Origin: an uncultured Acetatifactor sp.
Lineage (GTDB): Bacteria > Bacillota > Clostridia > Lachnospirales > Lachnospiraceae
NCBI GenBank assembly: GCA_934433135.1
Contig: CAKRZO010000027.1
Location: forward strand, 1 to 42,615
Reading direction: 5' to 3'
Length of the DNA: 42,615 nt
Shown piece after piece: positions 16,225-25,162 of the stretch. Made by a program: the position numbers and the translations under genes. The notes beneath the pieces were generated by a model. It saw only the letters and a list, made by a program, of their open reading frames with translations. It had not been told where the DNA came from and ran no database searches. Each line of letters opens with the position of its first letter. The first letter of the stretch is position 1.

Positions 16225-17022
16225 ATGAGATTATGCAGCATTGCCAGCGGCAGCAGCGGCAATTGTATTTACGTGGGTTCCCAGGCAACCCACCTTTTGG
16301 TAGATGCGGGAATCAGCGGAAAAAGAACCGAAGAAGGGCTTAAGAGTCTGGAACTTTCCGGACAGGATCTGGACGGAATTCTGGTTACCCATGAACATGC
16401 CGATCATATAAGCGGTCTCGGTGTTCTGGCCCGAAAATACGAAATACCGATTTATGCGACACCGGGGACGATTCAGGAGCTGAAAAAAGATAAGAGCATC
16501 GGGAAACTGGATCCGTCTCTTTTTCATGAAATTTATGCGGATCAGAAATGGGCCATAAAGGACATACAGATAACGCCCATGCGGATATCCCATGATGCGG
16601 CGGAACCGGTGGCCTACCGCTTTGCCTACGGAAAGAAAAAAATTGCCGTCTGCACGGATCTGGGTACCTATAATGACTATACGGTTGAATGCTTAAAAGG
16701 GATGGATGCGATTTTGTTGGAAGCCAATCACGATGTGAGAATGTTGCAGACAGGCCCTTATCCCTATTATCTGAAACAACGTATCCTGGGAAACAGAGGA
16801 CATCTGTCCAATGAAAATTCCGGAAGACTTCTGAATGCGATTCTGCATGATGACCTGCAGGCGATTCTGCTGGGACACTTATCCAGGGAAAACAACCTCC
16901 CGGAGCTTGCTTACGAGTCGGTAAGACTGGAGATCAACATGGGTGACACCCCTTATAAGGCAGAAGACTTCCGACTTATGGTGGCGAAGAGAAGCGAAGT
17001 CACCGAGACGATTTTCGTTTGA
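16225..17022 (+). CDS. Metallo-beta-lactamase fold hydrolase, YycJ/WalJ type
   Basis: A 265-residue MBL-fold protein. The metal motif THEHADH occupies 55-61, with further ligands in RISHDA, VCTDLG, LLEANHD and LLGHLSREN. The opening LCSIASGSSGNCIYV is the mark of the YycJ/WalJ group, exonuclease-like proteins linked in Bacilli to the WalK/WalR locus and DNA repair. Here it is placed with polA and coaE instead; no walRK genes are present. The start is preceded by GAGGA. Confidence 0.9.
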   Translation: MRLCSIASGSSGNCIYVGSQATHLLVDAGISGKRTEEGLKSLELSGQDLDGILVTHEHADHISGLGVLARKYEIPIYATPGTIQELKKDKSIGKLDPSLFHEIYADQKWAIKDIQITPMRISHDAAEPVAYRFAYGKKKIAVCTDLGTYNDYTVECLKGMDAILLEANHDVRMLQTGPYPYYLKQRILGNRGHLSNENSGRLLNAILHDDLQAILLGHLSRENNLPELAYESVRLEINMGDTPYKAEDFRLMVAKRSEVTETIFV

Positions 17023-17081
17023 AATGCTATGCTACGAAAGATGAGCCTGTCCGGAGCTTTGCTTTAACCCTAAAAGCCCAC

Positions 17082-17134
17082 TTGCCAAAACCGAAAGAAT
17101 CTGCTATGCTTGTTTTTAGCCGGGAGAACCCGGC
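17082..17134 (+). promoter_or_regulatory. Promoter and 5'-UTR hairpin of the ACT protein gene
   Basis: TTGCCA (17082-17087), 17-bp spacer, TATGCT (17105-17110). A GC-rich hairpin, GCCGGG-AGAA-CCCGGC (17119-17134), follows in the leader just before the GGGAGG ribosome site at 17141-17146 and could modulate translation or mRNA stability. Confidence 0.6.
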
Positions 17135-17150
17135 AGGAATGGGAGGAATT

Positions 17151-17423
17151 ATGAAAAAGACAATTATTACAGTAGTAGGAAAAGATACGGTAGGTATCAT
17201 TGCAAAGGTCTGCACCTATCTGGCAGATAACAATATTAATATTCTGGATATTTCCCAGACCATCGTGCAGGGATATTTTAATATGATGATGATTGTGGAT
17301 ACCGCAGATATGACAAAATGCTTCGGAGAGATGGCGGATGAACTGGAAGCATTGGGACAAAAGATCGGTGTGGCAATCAAATGTCAGAAGGAAGAAATTT
17401 TTGACAGAATGCACAGAATCTGA
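17151..17423 (+). CDS. ACT domain protein, UPF0237 family
   Basis: A 90-residue single-ACT protein (KKTIITVVGKDTVGIIAKVCTYLADNNINI), a small ligand-binding regulator fold. The ATG at 17151 with GGGAGG upstream is clearly the start; the frame is open from 17019 but that part overlaps the preceding gene and looks non-coding. UPF0237 genes are regularly paired with UPF0210, as here, so the two products probably act together; the ligand is unknown. GcvR-like regulation is sometimes proposed for the family. Confidence 0.92.
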   Translation: MKKTIITVVGKDTVGIIAKVCTYLADNNINILDISQTIVQGYFNMMMIVDTADMTKCFGEMADELEALGQKIGVAIKCQKEEIFDRMHRI

Positions 17424-17454
17424 ACCGGCCAAAATCAGCCGCTGATCAGAGCGC

Positions 17455-17479
17455 TCTCCGACGTAAAAACGTCCGGAGA
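17455..17479 (+). promoter_or_regulatory. Intergenic hairpin between the UPF0237 and UPF0210 genes
   Basis: TCTCCGACGT-AAAA-ACGTCCGGAGA, a 10-bp stem with one bulged C and no T run. It is not a terminator; possible RNA processing or stability element within the operon. Confidence 0.4.
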
Positions 17480-17510
17480 ATGGAGATTAGACAGAAAGGA
17501 CTAACTTCGG

Positions 17511-18875
17511 ATGATTAACATATGGGAAGTAAATGAAACCAATAAAATGGTAGAAGAAGAGAATCTGGACGTGCGGACGATTACACTGGGAATCAGCCTG
17601 ATGGACTGCATTGATTCGGATCTTACAAAGCTGAAAGAAAGAATTTATCGAAAAATTTATGAATCGGCAAAGGATCTTGTAAAAACAGGAGAGGAAATCG
17701 CAAAAGAGTTTGGAATTCCTATTGTGAATAAGAGAATTTCCGTAACACCGATCGGCCTTGTCGGTGCGGCTGCGTGCAAAAGCGAAGAAGATTTTGCTTC
17801 GCTTGCGCAGGTTCTTGATAACGTGGCAAAGGAAGTGGGTGTGAATTTCATCGGCGGTTATTCCGCTTTGGTGAGCAAAGGAATGACGCCTGCCGAGGAA
17901 CTGCTGATTCGCTCGATTCCTCTGGCTTTGTCTACCACGGAACGGGTATGCAGTTCCGTCAATGTCGGCTCTACCAAAACCGGAATAAACATGGATGCCG
18001 TACGGTTGATGGGTGAGATTATCAAACAGACTGCCTTTTTGACCAAAGAGCAGGATTCCTTAGGGTGCGCCAAACTTGTAGTCTTCTGTAATGCACCGGA
18101 TGACAATCCCTTCATGGCAGGTGCTTTCCACGGCGTAACAGAAGCGGATAAGATTATTAATGTGGGTGTCAGCGGACCGGGAGTGGTAAAAACCGCATTG
18201 GAAAAAGTTCGGGGGGAAAGCTTTGAAGTTTTGTGTGAGACAATAAAAAGAACGGCCTTTAAAGTTACCAGAGTAGGACAGCTGGTTGCCGGGGAAGCAT
18301 CCAGGATGCTGAACGTGCCGTTCGGAATTGTGGATCTGTCTTTGGCGCCGACTCCGGCGGTAGGAGACAGTGTAGCGGATATTTTGTGTGAAATCGGTCT
18401 GGAGTATGCAGGAGCGCCCGGGACAACGGCAGCCCTTGCATTGCTGAACGATCAGGTGAAAAAGGGCGGAGTTATGGCCTCTTCCTATGTAGGCGGATTA
18501 AGCGGTGCTTTTATCCCGGTAAGTGAAGATCAGGGAATGATCGATGCGGTGACTGCGGGAGCGCTGAGCTTAGAAAAGCTGGAAGCGATGACCTGTGTCT
18601 GCTCGGTAGGACTGGATATGATTGCCGTTCCCGGTGATACCAAAGCAACAACGCTTTCCGGCATCATTGCAGATGAGATGGCAATCGGCATGGTCAACCA
18701 GAAGACGACAGCCGTAAGGCTGATTCCGGTGGAAGGAAAGACGGTGGGAGATACCGTGGAATTCGGCGGTCTTTTGGGCTATGCGCCGGTTATGGCGGTG
18801 AATCCTTTTTCCTGCGATGCCTTCGTAAACCGGAAGGGAAGGATTCCGGCACCGATTCACAGCTTCAAGAATTAG
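17511..18875 (+). CDS. UPF0210 (DUF711) family protein
   Basis: A 454-residue conserved protein of the PFL-like fold family UPF0210, starting INIWEVNETNKMVEEENLDVRTITLGISL as usual. Family blocks such as RISVTPIG, GGYSALVSKGMTPAEELLIRS and GAPGTTAALALLNDQVKKGG are present. Biochemical role is unknown. It lies 87 bp after the UPF0237 gene, which supports a shared transcript. AGAAAGGA precedes the ATG. Confidence 0.93.
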   Translation: MINIWEVNETNKMVEEENLDVRTITLGISLMDCIDSDLTKLKERIYRKIYESAKDLVKTGEEIAKEFGIPIVNKRISVTPIGLVGAAACKSEEDFASLAQVLDNVAKEVGVNFIGGYSALVSKGMTPAEELLIRSIPLALSTTERVCSSVNVGSTKTGINMDAVRLMGEIIKQTAFLTKEQDSLGCAKLVVFCNAPDDNPFMAGAFHGVTEADKIINVGVSGPGVVKTALEKVRGESFEVLCETIKRTAFKVTRVGQLVAGEASRMLNVPFGIVDLSLAPTPAVGDSVADILCEIGLEYAGAPGTTAALALLNDQVKKGGVMASSYVGGLSGAFIPVSEDQGMIDAVTAGALSLEKLEAMTCVCSVGLDMIAVPGDTKATTLSGIIADEMAIGMVNQKTTAVRLIPVEGKTVGDTVEFGGLLGYAPVMAVNPFSCDAFVNRKGRIPAPIHSFKN

Positions 18876-18885
18876 GACAGCGGCA

Positions 18886-18938
18886 CGTTCACACGCGCCG
18901 TTCGCAAAATCTTGTTTGACAGCTGCTTTGCAAATAAA
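18886..18938 (+). repeat. Partial copy of the dispersed hairpin repeat (copy C)
   Basis: The stretch CGTTCACACGCGCCGTTCGC and the following AAAA matches one end of the repeat at 38594-38758 (reverse complement) with two changes in its first 24 bases, then diverges. It lies between the convergent UPF0210 and tmcAL genes. Confidence 0.6.
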
Positions 18939-18944
18939 CAGTAA

Positions 18945-20195
18945 TCAACAAATGACAACAGGAGTGCGGAACTCATTGGGGATGGATAATAAGCCGTCTG
19001 CATGAGCGGCGGTATGATAAATATGGGCCGCCAGAAGATCCTGCGCAAGCATGGACTGCGCACAGGGATGGGTCAGTACGGCAGCGGAGGCAGCTCCGGT
19101 AACAAGCGGAATACAGGAGTTGGCTTTGAGCGCAGTTAAGAGAGGCTGAGCGTCCTTGCGAAATCCCAGAACTCTTGCATAAAAAATATAATCCAGGCTG
19201 CAGTATTCCTGTAGGGCGGATGCCTTTTGATTCAGCAGAATGTGCGTAAGACTTCTGCTGATTCTTGTATAAGTCAGGTTTTTGGTTTTTAACAGGTCGC
19301 AGAAAGAAGTAAAGCTTTGAAATTCCGGAAGCATCTTCCGAATCCGATCGGATAAATCCTGTGTAACATCAGCGTAGTCGGCAAATCCCGCAGATTCTTC
19401 GCAAAGAAGCTTATAGCAAAGCTGGGAGGAAAAAGCATCGGCCGTTACCGGTGCAGCATTTTGAAGGTCCTGTACAAGACAGTCGAGAGCTTCGGGAGGA
19501 ATATGGCGGGACAAATCGCGATACAGATCCTCCCCCGGGACAGGAGAATGCCCTATTCGGTTTCGCAGTGCGGAGGCAGAGCAAAACGACGTATCAAGCG
19601 ACAGAGAATGGTATCCTTCACCGATGCGTTTTATGGGGACGGGCTTGATCCGGCTTTTGCGCCGTTTAAGGGCCTTTAAGTATTCCAGAGCAAGGAGGGT
19701 ATTCGGTTCCGAGAGGGAAGCTGCGAAAAAGGCAGAATCCGCCAGACAGCAGACAAGAGCCTCCTGTCTGGCTTTCGGAAAGGAATTGCCCAGACGCAGA
19801 GATTCTCTTAAAGCGGACTGATAGACCGGGGGTTCTGTTTCCAGGATGGAAGCAACCTGTGTAAGAAAGGAAAGATCGTCGCATTCGCTGCCGAAGCACA
19901 GGCAGTCTGTCACACCGAGTTTATCCAGTAAAGAAACGCTTCCCATGGCAAAATATTCCGCGCTGGAAGCAGCGTAATATGCCGGCAGCTCTAATACCAG
20001 ATCGGCGCCGGACAAAAGAGCGGCTTTCGCTCTTTTTTTCTTGTCGGTAATGGCCGGTATGCCTCTTTGCGTGAAATTGCCGCTCATAACCACAATCGTA
20101 TAATCCGCACCGGTGGTCTGCTTTGAAAAATCCAGGTGATATTTATGTCCGTTATGAAAGGGATTGTATTCCGCTATAATGCCGTTGACTTTCAT
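18945..20195 (-). CDS. tmcAL: tRNA(Met) cytidine acetate ligase (YlbM/DUF795)
   Basis: Activates acetate with ATP and acetylates the wobble cytidine (C34) of elongator tRNA-Met. The 416-residue protein begins VNGIIAEYNPFHNGHKYHL, with the nucleotidyltransferase HNGH at residues 14-17, followed by VMSGNFTQRG (about 36-45) and LVLELPAYYAASSAEYFA. The gene stands alone on the minus strand, divergent from pta-ackA. Pairing near acetate-forming genes is common in Clostridia and fits its acetate requirement, though a functional link is inference. Confidence 0.95.
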   Translation of the reverse strand: MKVNGIIAEYNPFHNGHKYHLDFSKQTTGADYTIVVMSGNFTQRGIPAITDKKKRAKAALLSGADLVLELPAYYAASSAEYFAMGSVSLLDKLGVTDCLCFGSECDDLSFLTQVASILETEPPVYQSALRESLRLGNSFPKARQEALVCCLADSAFFAASLSEPNTLLALEYLKALKRRKSRIKPVPIKRIGEGYHSLSLDTSFCSASALRNRIGHSPVPGEDLYRDLSRHIPPEALDCLVQDLQNAAPVTADAFSSQLCYKLLCEESAGFADYADVTQDLSDRIRKMLPEFQSFTSFCDLLKTKNLTYTRISRSLTHILLNQKASALQEYCSLDYIFYARVLGFRKDAQPLLTALKANSCIPLVTGAASAAVLTHPCAQSMLAQDLLAAHIYHTAAHADGLLSIPNEFRTPVVIC

Positions 20196-20541
20196 GCTGT
20201 ATGGATCGTCCTGCCTTTCTGAAGTCTGAAAAAATATTTTCCGCCTGCTGCAGTGCAGATTTCGGCGAGAAAAAAATATACGAAATTCCGTTTAAAAATT
20301 TCCAAACACTATGTGAAAAAAATAACATACTAAAAAGAATGAAAAACCTTGTATTTCTTGCCTTCCGGGGAATGTCGGGAAGAGGAATGTATTTTAAAAT
20401 ATACAATTTATCGCATATTTTGGGCTTGTACAGTTGCTTTGTATTTAGTATAATATAAAAAGGACGATTTGTTAAGTAAAAAACCCGAAAAAAATTTCAG
20501 GCGAAAAAAGTATGTGGCGTAAGGTGCCGGAGGGAGTAAAC
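20196..20541. other. Divergent control region between tmcAL and pta
   Basis: 346 bp without a gene. On the minus strand TTGGAA (20300-20305) and TATATT (20275-20280), 19 bp apart, may serve tmcAL. On the plus strand the pta promoter TTGTAC-17-TATAAT (20426-20454) is clear. The middle is AT-rich with no recognisable riboswitch. Confidence 0.5.
20426..20454 (+). promoter_or_regulatory. Sigma-A promoter of pta-ackA
   Basis: TTGTAC (20426-20431), 17-bp spacer, perfect TATAAT (20449-20454), about 88 bp before the start codon. Confidence 0.8.
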
Positions 20542-21543
20542 ATGTCTTATATTGACAAGATCAAAGAAAGAGCAAGAATCGTAAAGAAAACCATTGTGCT
20601 GCCAGAGTCAAATGATAAGCGGACGCTTATCGCAGCGGCTAAAATTATGGAAGAGGGAATTGCCGATATTATTATGGTCGGCGATGAAGAAAAGATTATG
20701 GACGGTGCCGGATGGCTGGAAGTGGACTTGTCCGGAATTAAAGTGATTAATCCGGCGACAACACCGAAGCTGGATGAGTATGTCAATCTTTTATACGAAA
20801 CCAGGAAAGCAAAGGGAATGACTCCTGAGAAAGCAAGAGAAATTCTCCTGTCGGATTATCTGACTTTCGGAATCGTAATGGTAAAGGCAAACGATGCGGA
20901 CGGAATGGTAGCCGGGGCCTGCCATTCCACGGCGCAGACGCTTCGTCCGGCATTGCAGATCTTAAAAACAGCGCCCGGTGTCAAGCTGGTATCCGCATTC
21001 TTTGTAATGGATACGCAGTTTAAAAATCTGGGAGAAAACGGCACCTTTATTTTCGCAGACTGCGGACTGAATCAGGATCCTACGGCGGAAGAACTGGCAG
21101 CCATTGCGGATACTTCCGCAAGAAGCTTTAAATCCTTAGTCGGCCCCAAGCCGGTGATTGCCATGTTAAGCCATTCCACCAAGGGAAGCGCCAAGCATGC
21201 TCTGGTAGATAAGGTAGTGGAAGCTACAAGGATTGCCCATGAGGAATATCCCGGACTTGTACTGGACGGAGAACTGCAGCTGGATGCGGCGCTGGTTCCC
21301 AGCGTAGCAAAATCAAAAGCACCGGGAAGCTCTGTAGGCGGCAATGCCAATGTTCTGATTTTCCCGAACCTGGATGCCGGCAATATCGGTTACAAGCTGG
21401 TTCAGAGACTGGGCGGAGCGGAAGCTTACGGGCCGATGCTGCAGGGAATTGCCAAGCCGGTAAACGATCTGTCCAGAGGATGCTCCTGGAGAGACATTGT
21501 AGGAGTGGTAGCCCTGACTGCCGTACAGGCACAGTTGGTTTAA
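20542..21543 (+). CDS. pta: Phosphate acetyltransferase
   Basis: Converts acetyl-CoA and phosphate to acetyl phosphate, feeding acetate kinase for ATP. At 333 residues it is the short class-I form. Characteristic stretches include TIVLPESNDKRTLIAA, MVAGACHSTAQTLRPALQ, SAFFVMDT, MLSHSTKGSAKH and DGELQLDAALVPSVA. ATG 20542 is chosen because GGAGGGAG lies just upstream; an in-frame ATG at 20512 lacks one. It is followed by ackA after 37 bp, the classical acetate operon. Confidence 0.97.
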   Translation: MSYIDKIKERARIVKKTIVLPESNDKRTLIAAAKIMEEGIADIIMVGDEEKIMDGAGWLEVDLSGIKVINPATTPKLDEYVNLLYETRKAKGMTPEKAREILLSDYLTFGIVMVKANDADGMVAGACHSTAQTLRPALQILKTAPGVKLVSAFFVMDTQFKNLGENGTFIFADCGLNQDPTAEELAAIADTSARSFKSLVGPKPVIAMLSHSTKGSAKHALVDKVVEATRIAHEEYPGLVLDGELQLDAALVPSVAKSKAPGSSVGGNANVLIFPNLDAGNIGYKLVQRLGGAEAYGPMLQGIAKPVNDLSRGCSWRDIVGVVALTAVQAQLV

Positions 21544-21580
21544 GGCAGATTTCGTAACAGTTCAGAAAGGAAATGGAAAA

Positions 21581-22777
21581 ATGAATATATTAGTGATTAA
21601 TTGCGGAAGCTCTTCTTTAAAGTTTCAGTTGATTGATTCCGACACGGAGAAGTGGATCGCAAAGGGATTGTGCGAGCGAATCGGAATTGACGGAAGCAGA
21701 ATTGTCTATACACCGGCAGGAGGAGAAAAGGAAACCACGCAGGTGCCTATGAAGGATCATACCGATGCCATCCGTTTGGTGCTGGATGCGTTGACCAATG
21801 AAAAGACGGGTGTGGTAAAGGATCTGTCCCAGATCGGTGCGGTAGGACATCGTGTGGTACATGGCGGCGAGAAGTTCTCCGGTTCGGTTTTGATTGATGA
21901 AGAAGTATTAAAAGCAGTGGAAGAATGTAATGATCTGGCACCTTTGCACAATCCGGCTAACCTGATCGGAATTCATGCCTGCAGAAAGCTGATGCCGGAC
22001 GTGCCTATGACAGCGGTATTTGATACGGCCTTTCATCAGACCATGCCGGAAAAGGCTTATTTGTATGGTATTCCTTATGATTATTACAAGAAATATAAAA
22101 TACGAAGATACGGATTCCACGGCACAAGCCATTCTTATGTTTCCAAACGTGCCGCAGAAGTGCTGGGACGCAACTATGAGGATCTGAAGATCATTGTATG
22201 CCATCTCGGAAATGGTGCCAGTGTATCGGCAGTGGAACACGGAAAATGCATTGATACTTCCATGGGTCTTACTCCGTTGGAAGGTCTGATTATGGGAACC
22301 CGATCCGGCGATATCGATCCGGCGATCATAGAGTTTATTGCCCATAAAGAACAGAAGTCCATTGATGAGATTATGACGATCCTGAACAAAGAGTCCGGTG
22401 TTCTGGGCTTATCCGATCACCTTTCCTCCGATTTCCGTGATCTGGAGGATGGATATGAGAAAGGAGATCCTAATGCCATCCGCGCCATGGAAGCTTTCTG
22501 TTACCGGGTAGCAAAATATGTCGGTGCATATACCGCAGCCATGAACGGTGTGGATGTGATCTGCTTTACGGCAGGTGTGGGTGAAAACGCACCTCTGGTG
22601 AGAGAATTGGTGGCAAAGCATCTGGGATACCTGGGTGTCAGACTGGATCCGGAAGCCAATCAGAAGAGAGGATACGATCTGGAAGTATCCGTTCCCGAAT
22701 CTCCTGTCAAAGTAATGGTCATTCCTACCAACGAGGAACTGGCAATTGCAAGAGAAACCCTGCGGATTGTGAAATGA
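21581..22777 (+). CDS. ackA: Acetate kinase
   Basis: Makes acetate and ATP from acetyl phosphate. The 398-residue ASKHA-fold protein shows ILVINCGSSSLKFQLI at the N-terminus, GHRVVHGGEKF, FDTAFHQTMP, YGFHGTSHSYV, CHLGNGASV and FTAGVGENAP. AAAGGAAA precedes the ATG. It forms a fermentation operon with pta. Confidence 0.98.
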   Translation: MNILVINCGSSSLKFQLIDSDTEKWIAKGLCERIGIDGSRIVYTPAGGEKETTQVPMKDHTDAIRLVLDALTNEKTGVVKDLSQIGAVGHRVVHGGEKFSGSVLIDEEVLKAVEECNDLAPLHNPANLIGIHACRKLMPDVPMTAVFDTAFHQTMPEKAYLYGIPYDYYKKYKIRRYGFHGTSHSYVSKRAAEVLGRNYEDLKIIVCHLGNGASVSAVEHGKCIDTSMGLTPLEGLIMGTRSGDIDPAIIEFIAHKEQKSIDEIMTILNKESGVLGLSDHLSSDFRDLEDGYEKGDPNAIRAMEAFCYRVAKYVGAYTAAMNGVDVICFTAGVGENAPLVRELVAKHLGYLGVRLDPEANQKRGYDLEVSVPESPVKVMVIPTNEELAIARETLRIVK

Positions 22778-22798
22778 CGCAACAATAAAAAAATCTTG

Positions 22799-22827
22799 TT
22801 GACAAACCATGGGAAACTATGTATAAT
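22799..22827 (+). promoter_or_regulatory. Perfect consensus promoter of yceD-rpmF
   Basis: TTGACA (22799-22804), 17-bp spacer, TATAAT (22822-22827). A full consensus sigma-A promoter suits a ribosomal protein operon. Confidence 0.92.
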
Positions 22828-22864
22828 AACCTAGTGTGTGAATTAGCCAACACAGGAGACAGCT

Positions 22865-23383
22865 ATGTTAATCAATTTATCCGATGTTTTAACATCTGAA
22901 GGCAAAGCTGAGACTGCCGATGTTATCTTAGAGATGACAGCATTTCGCAGCAGACTGGGAAATTTCCCGATTATCGAGAAGGAACCCGTGCATTTTCTGT
23001 TTACGAATAACGGAAAAGGAAAAGCGAAGATTACAGGCAGTGTGAAGCTGGTTTTTCAGACGAAGTGTGACCGTTGTCTGGATGAGGTGCCTTTGTCTCT
23101 TGCATTGAATTTTGAACGGGATATTCTTGCTCCTGATACAGAAGCAGAGGATCCGGAAGAGGAAGATATCTTAAGAGGATATCAATTCGATGCAGAAGAG
23201 TTTATCAATAGTGAAATATTAATTAACTGGCCGTTAAAGATTTTATGCCGGGAAGACTGCAAAGGAGTGTGCCCCATTTGCGGTCGGAATCGGAACAAAG
23301 GCAGCTGCGGCTGCGACACCTTTGTGCCGGATCCGCGCCTGGCAATGATACAGAATATCTTCAACGCGAATAAGGAGGTGTAA
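22865..23383 (+). CDS. yceD: DUF177 (YceD) family protein
   Basis: A 172-residue acidic protein almost always found directly upstream of rpmF, as here (5 bp apart); in plants and bacteria YceD homologues are linked to 23S rRNA processing. It shows CDRCLDE (C68, C71) and a C-terminal cysteine cluster (C128, C132, C136, C139, C148, C150) typical of the Firmicute form, probably zinc-binding. Confidence 0.93.
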   Translation: MLINLSDVLTSEGKAETADVILEMTAFRSRLGNFPIIEKEPVHFLFTNNGKGKAKITGSVKLVFQTKCDRCLDEVPLSLALNFERDILAPDTEAEDPEEEDILRGYQFDAEEFINSEILINWPLKILCREDCKGVCPICGRNRNKGSCGCDTFVPDPRLAMIQNIFNANKEV

Positions 23384-23387
23384 CGAG

Positions 23388-23567
23388 ATGTCTATTTGTC
23401 CTAAGAATAAATCTTCTAAAGGTAGAAGAGATAAGAGAAGAGCAAACTGGAAGATGAGTGCTCCTACATTGGTAAAATGCAGCAAGTGCGGTGCACTTAT
23501 GATGCCTCACAGAGTTTGTAAAGCTTGCGGATCTTATAACAAGAAGCAGGTTGTAAGCGTTGATTAA
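23388..23567 (+). CDS. rpmF: 50S ribosomal protein L32
   Basis: A 59-residue protein starting MSICPKNKSSKGRRDKRRAN, with the basic N-terminal arm and a zinc ribbon CSKCG / CKACG. Ribosome binding site AAGGAGGT is at 23372-23379. It is co-transcribed with yceD and ends at a strong terminator. Confidence 0.97.
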   Translation: MSICPKNKSSKGRRDKRRANWKMSAPTLVKCSKCGALMMPHRVCKACGSYNKKQVVSVD

Positions 23568-23587
23568 TTTGAATTAGGTGACAGAAA

Positions 23588-23619
23588 AACCTTTCTCTTT
23601 CGGGAGGAAGGTTTTTTTT
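23588..23619 (+). terminator. Terminator after rpmF
   Basis: AACCTTTCTC / GAGGAAGGTT stem with a T-G pair, loop of about 6 nt, followed by eight T residues including those at the stem base. Confidence 0.9.
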
Positions 23620-23630
23620 ACAAAAAAGCC

Positions 23631-23659
23631 TTGATTTTTAATAGAAGGTCTAGTATAGT
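23631..23659 (+). promoter_or_regulatory. Promoter of the plsX operon
   Basis: TTGATT (23631-23636), 17-bp spacer, TATAGT (23654-23659), 33 bp before plsX. No FapR-like operator was recognised. Confidence 0.75.
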
Positions 23660-23691
23660 TAGAAAGGATATAACAGCAGGAGGGTTAAGTA

Positions 23692-24702
23692 ATGGCTGAA
23701 TTGGTAAAGGTTGCGGTAGATGCCATGGGCGGTGACAATGCACCGGATGAGATGATTAAAGGCGCGGTAGAAGCGCTTTGTGCAGATGAGCGCATTCAGG
23801 TTTATCTGGTCGGCAGAGATGCTGTCATGAAAGAGAAGCTGCAGCAATATACATATGATAGCACACGGCTGGAGCTGGTAAATGCCACGGAAGTGATTGA
23901 GACAGCGGAGCCCCCTGTTATGGCAATCCGGCGTAAAAAGGATTCATCGATTGTAAAAGGTCTGCAGTTAGTAAAGGACGGAACCTGCGACGCGTTTGTT
24001 TCTGCAGGAAGTTCCGGAGCAATTCTGGTAGGCGGACAAGTAATTGCAGGGCGTATCAAAGGAGTGGAACGTGCGCCCTTGGCACCGCTGATTCCGACAG
24101 CAAAGGGCGTCAGCCTTCTGATTGACTGCGGGGCAAATGTGGATGCAAGACCATCGCATCTGGTTCAGTTTGCCAGGATGGGAAGTATTTACATGGAGCA
24201 TGTAGTCGGAGTCCCCAATCCGAGAGTCGCTATCGTGAACATCGGAGCGGAAGAGGAAAAGGGGAATGCGCTGGTAAAAGAGACCTTTCCGCTATTGAAG
24301 GCATGTAAGGACATCAATTTTATCGGAAGCATCGAAGCCAGGGATATTCCGGCCGGTTATGCGGATGTGGTCGTCTGTGAAGCTTTCGTAGGAAATGTAA
24401 TTCTGAAACTGTATGAAGGTGTAGCCGGTGTGCTGATCAAGAAGATAAAAGCCGGAATGCTGTCGAGTCTTCGAAGCAAAATCGGGGCATTACTGGTAAA
24501 GCCGGCCTTGAAGAACACTTTGAAATCCTTTCAGACCGAAGAATACGGCGGAGCCCCGCTTCTTGGTTTAAACGGTCTGGTTGTGAAGACGCATGGAAGC
24601 AGCAAGGCTATAGAAGTAAAGAATTCTATTCTGCAATGCATTGCATTTAAGGAACAGAAGATAAATGTAAAAATAAAAGAAGGAATATCTTTAGAAGATT
24701 AA
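23692..24702 (+). CDS. plsX: Phosphate acyltransferase PlsX
   Basis: Turns acyl-ACP into acyl-phosphate, the first committed step of phospholipid synthesis in most Gram-positives; peripheral membrane enzyme. The 336-residue sequence opens KVAVDAMGGDNAP and contains FVSAGSSGAILVGG, LLIDCGANVDARP, FIGSIEARDIPAGYADVVVCE and GAPLLGLNGLVVKTHGSS, all signature blocks. AGGAGGG (23678-23684) precedes the ATG. acpP follows after 16 bp. Confidence 0.97.
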   Translation: MAELVKVAVDAMGGDNAPDEMIKGAVEALCADERIQVYLVGRDAVMKEKLQQYTYDSTRLELVNATEVIETAEPPVMAIRRKKDSSIVKGLQLVKDGTCDAFVSAGSSGAILVGGQVIAGRIKGVERAPLAPLIPTAKGVSLLIDCGANVDARPSHLVQFARMGSIYMEHVVGVPNPRVAIVNIGAEEEKGNALVKETFPLLKACKDINFIGSIEARDIPAGYADVVVCEAFVGNVILKLYEGVAGVLIKKIKAGMLSSLRSKIGALLVKPALKNTLKSFQTEEYGGAPLLGLNGLVVKTHGSSKAIEVKNSILQCIAFKEQKINVKIKEGISLED

Positions 24703-24718
24703 GAAAGAAGGAACAGGT

Positions 24719-24949
24719 ATGGTATTTGAAAAATTAAAAAACATTATTGCGGAAGTATTGAATGTGGATCCGGACGAGATCGAAATGGAAACGACCTTTA
24801 TTGATGATCTGGGAGCAGACTCTCTGGATGTTTTCCAGATTATTATGGGGATTGAGGAAGAATTTGATATCGAGATCCCGGCAGAGACTGCAGAACAGAT
24901 TACTACCGTAGAAGAAGCAGTTGATTTGATCAATAACGCAATCGGCTGA
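24719..24949 (+). CDS. acpP: Acyl carrier protein
   Basis: A 76-residue acidic four-helix protein. The phosphopantetheine site is Ser35 in LGADSLD. It carries acyl chains for fatty acid synthesis and for PlsX encoded just upstream; order plsX-acpP-rnc is standard for Clostridia. Confidence 0.98.
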   Translation: MVFEKLKNIIAEVLNVDPDEIEMETTFIDDLGADSLDVFQIIMGIEEEFDIEIPAETAEQITTVEEAVDLINNAIG

Positions 24950-25162
24950 CAAAAAGGCAGACGGAGTGTGCAGAGTATCATATATGCAGGCGGTCCGGCA
25001 GTGTCCGCATGGAAAAGAAGTGCACAGGCTAAAAAGCAGGTGGGCTTCTTTCTGGTGTAACAGAAAGTAAGAAGAGGTGTTGTTTCAGTGCCGGGTAATC
25101 ATTTCTGTTGTCAAAAGACCGGAAAAAGGCAGTATGAAAAGTACAGGAAAGGACATGGAATT
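24950..25162. other. acpP-rnc spacer with an imperfect hairpin
   Basis: 213 bp. AAAGAAG-TG-CAC and GTG-GG-CTTCTTT (about 25014-25053) can form an imperfect hairpin, possibly an attenuator between acpP and rnc. The rnc frame is open through the 3' part (GTG at 25088), but coding similarity to RNase III begins only at 25163. Confidence 0.4.

Noticed and set aside
17019..17150. Upstream extension of the ACT protein frame starting at ATG 17019
   Set aside because: It overlaps the preceding gene's stop, lacks a ribosome site, spans the promoter and hairpin at 17082-17134, and ACT homology starts at 17151 behind GGGAGG.
18945..20195. Plus-strand open frames inside tmcAL (for example 19451-19648, 19624-19821)
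   Set aside because: They are antisense to a clearly recognised gene, have arginine-rich compositions typical of shadows, and no ribosome sites.
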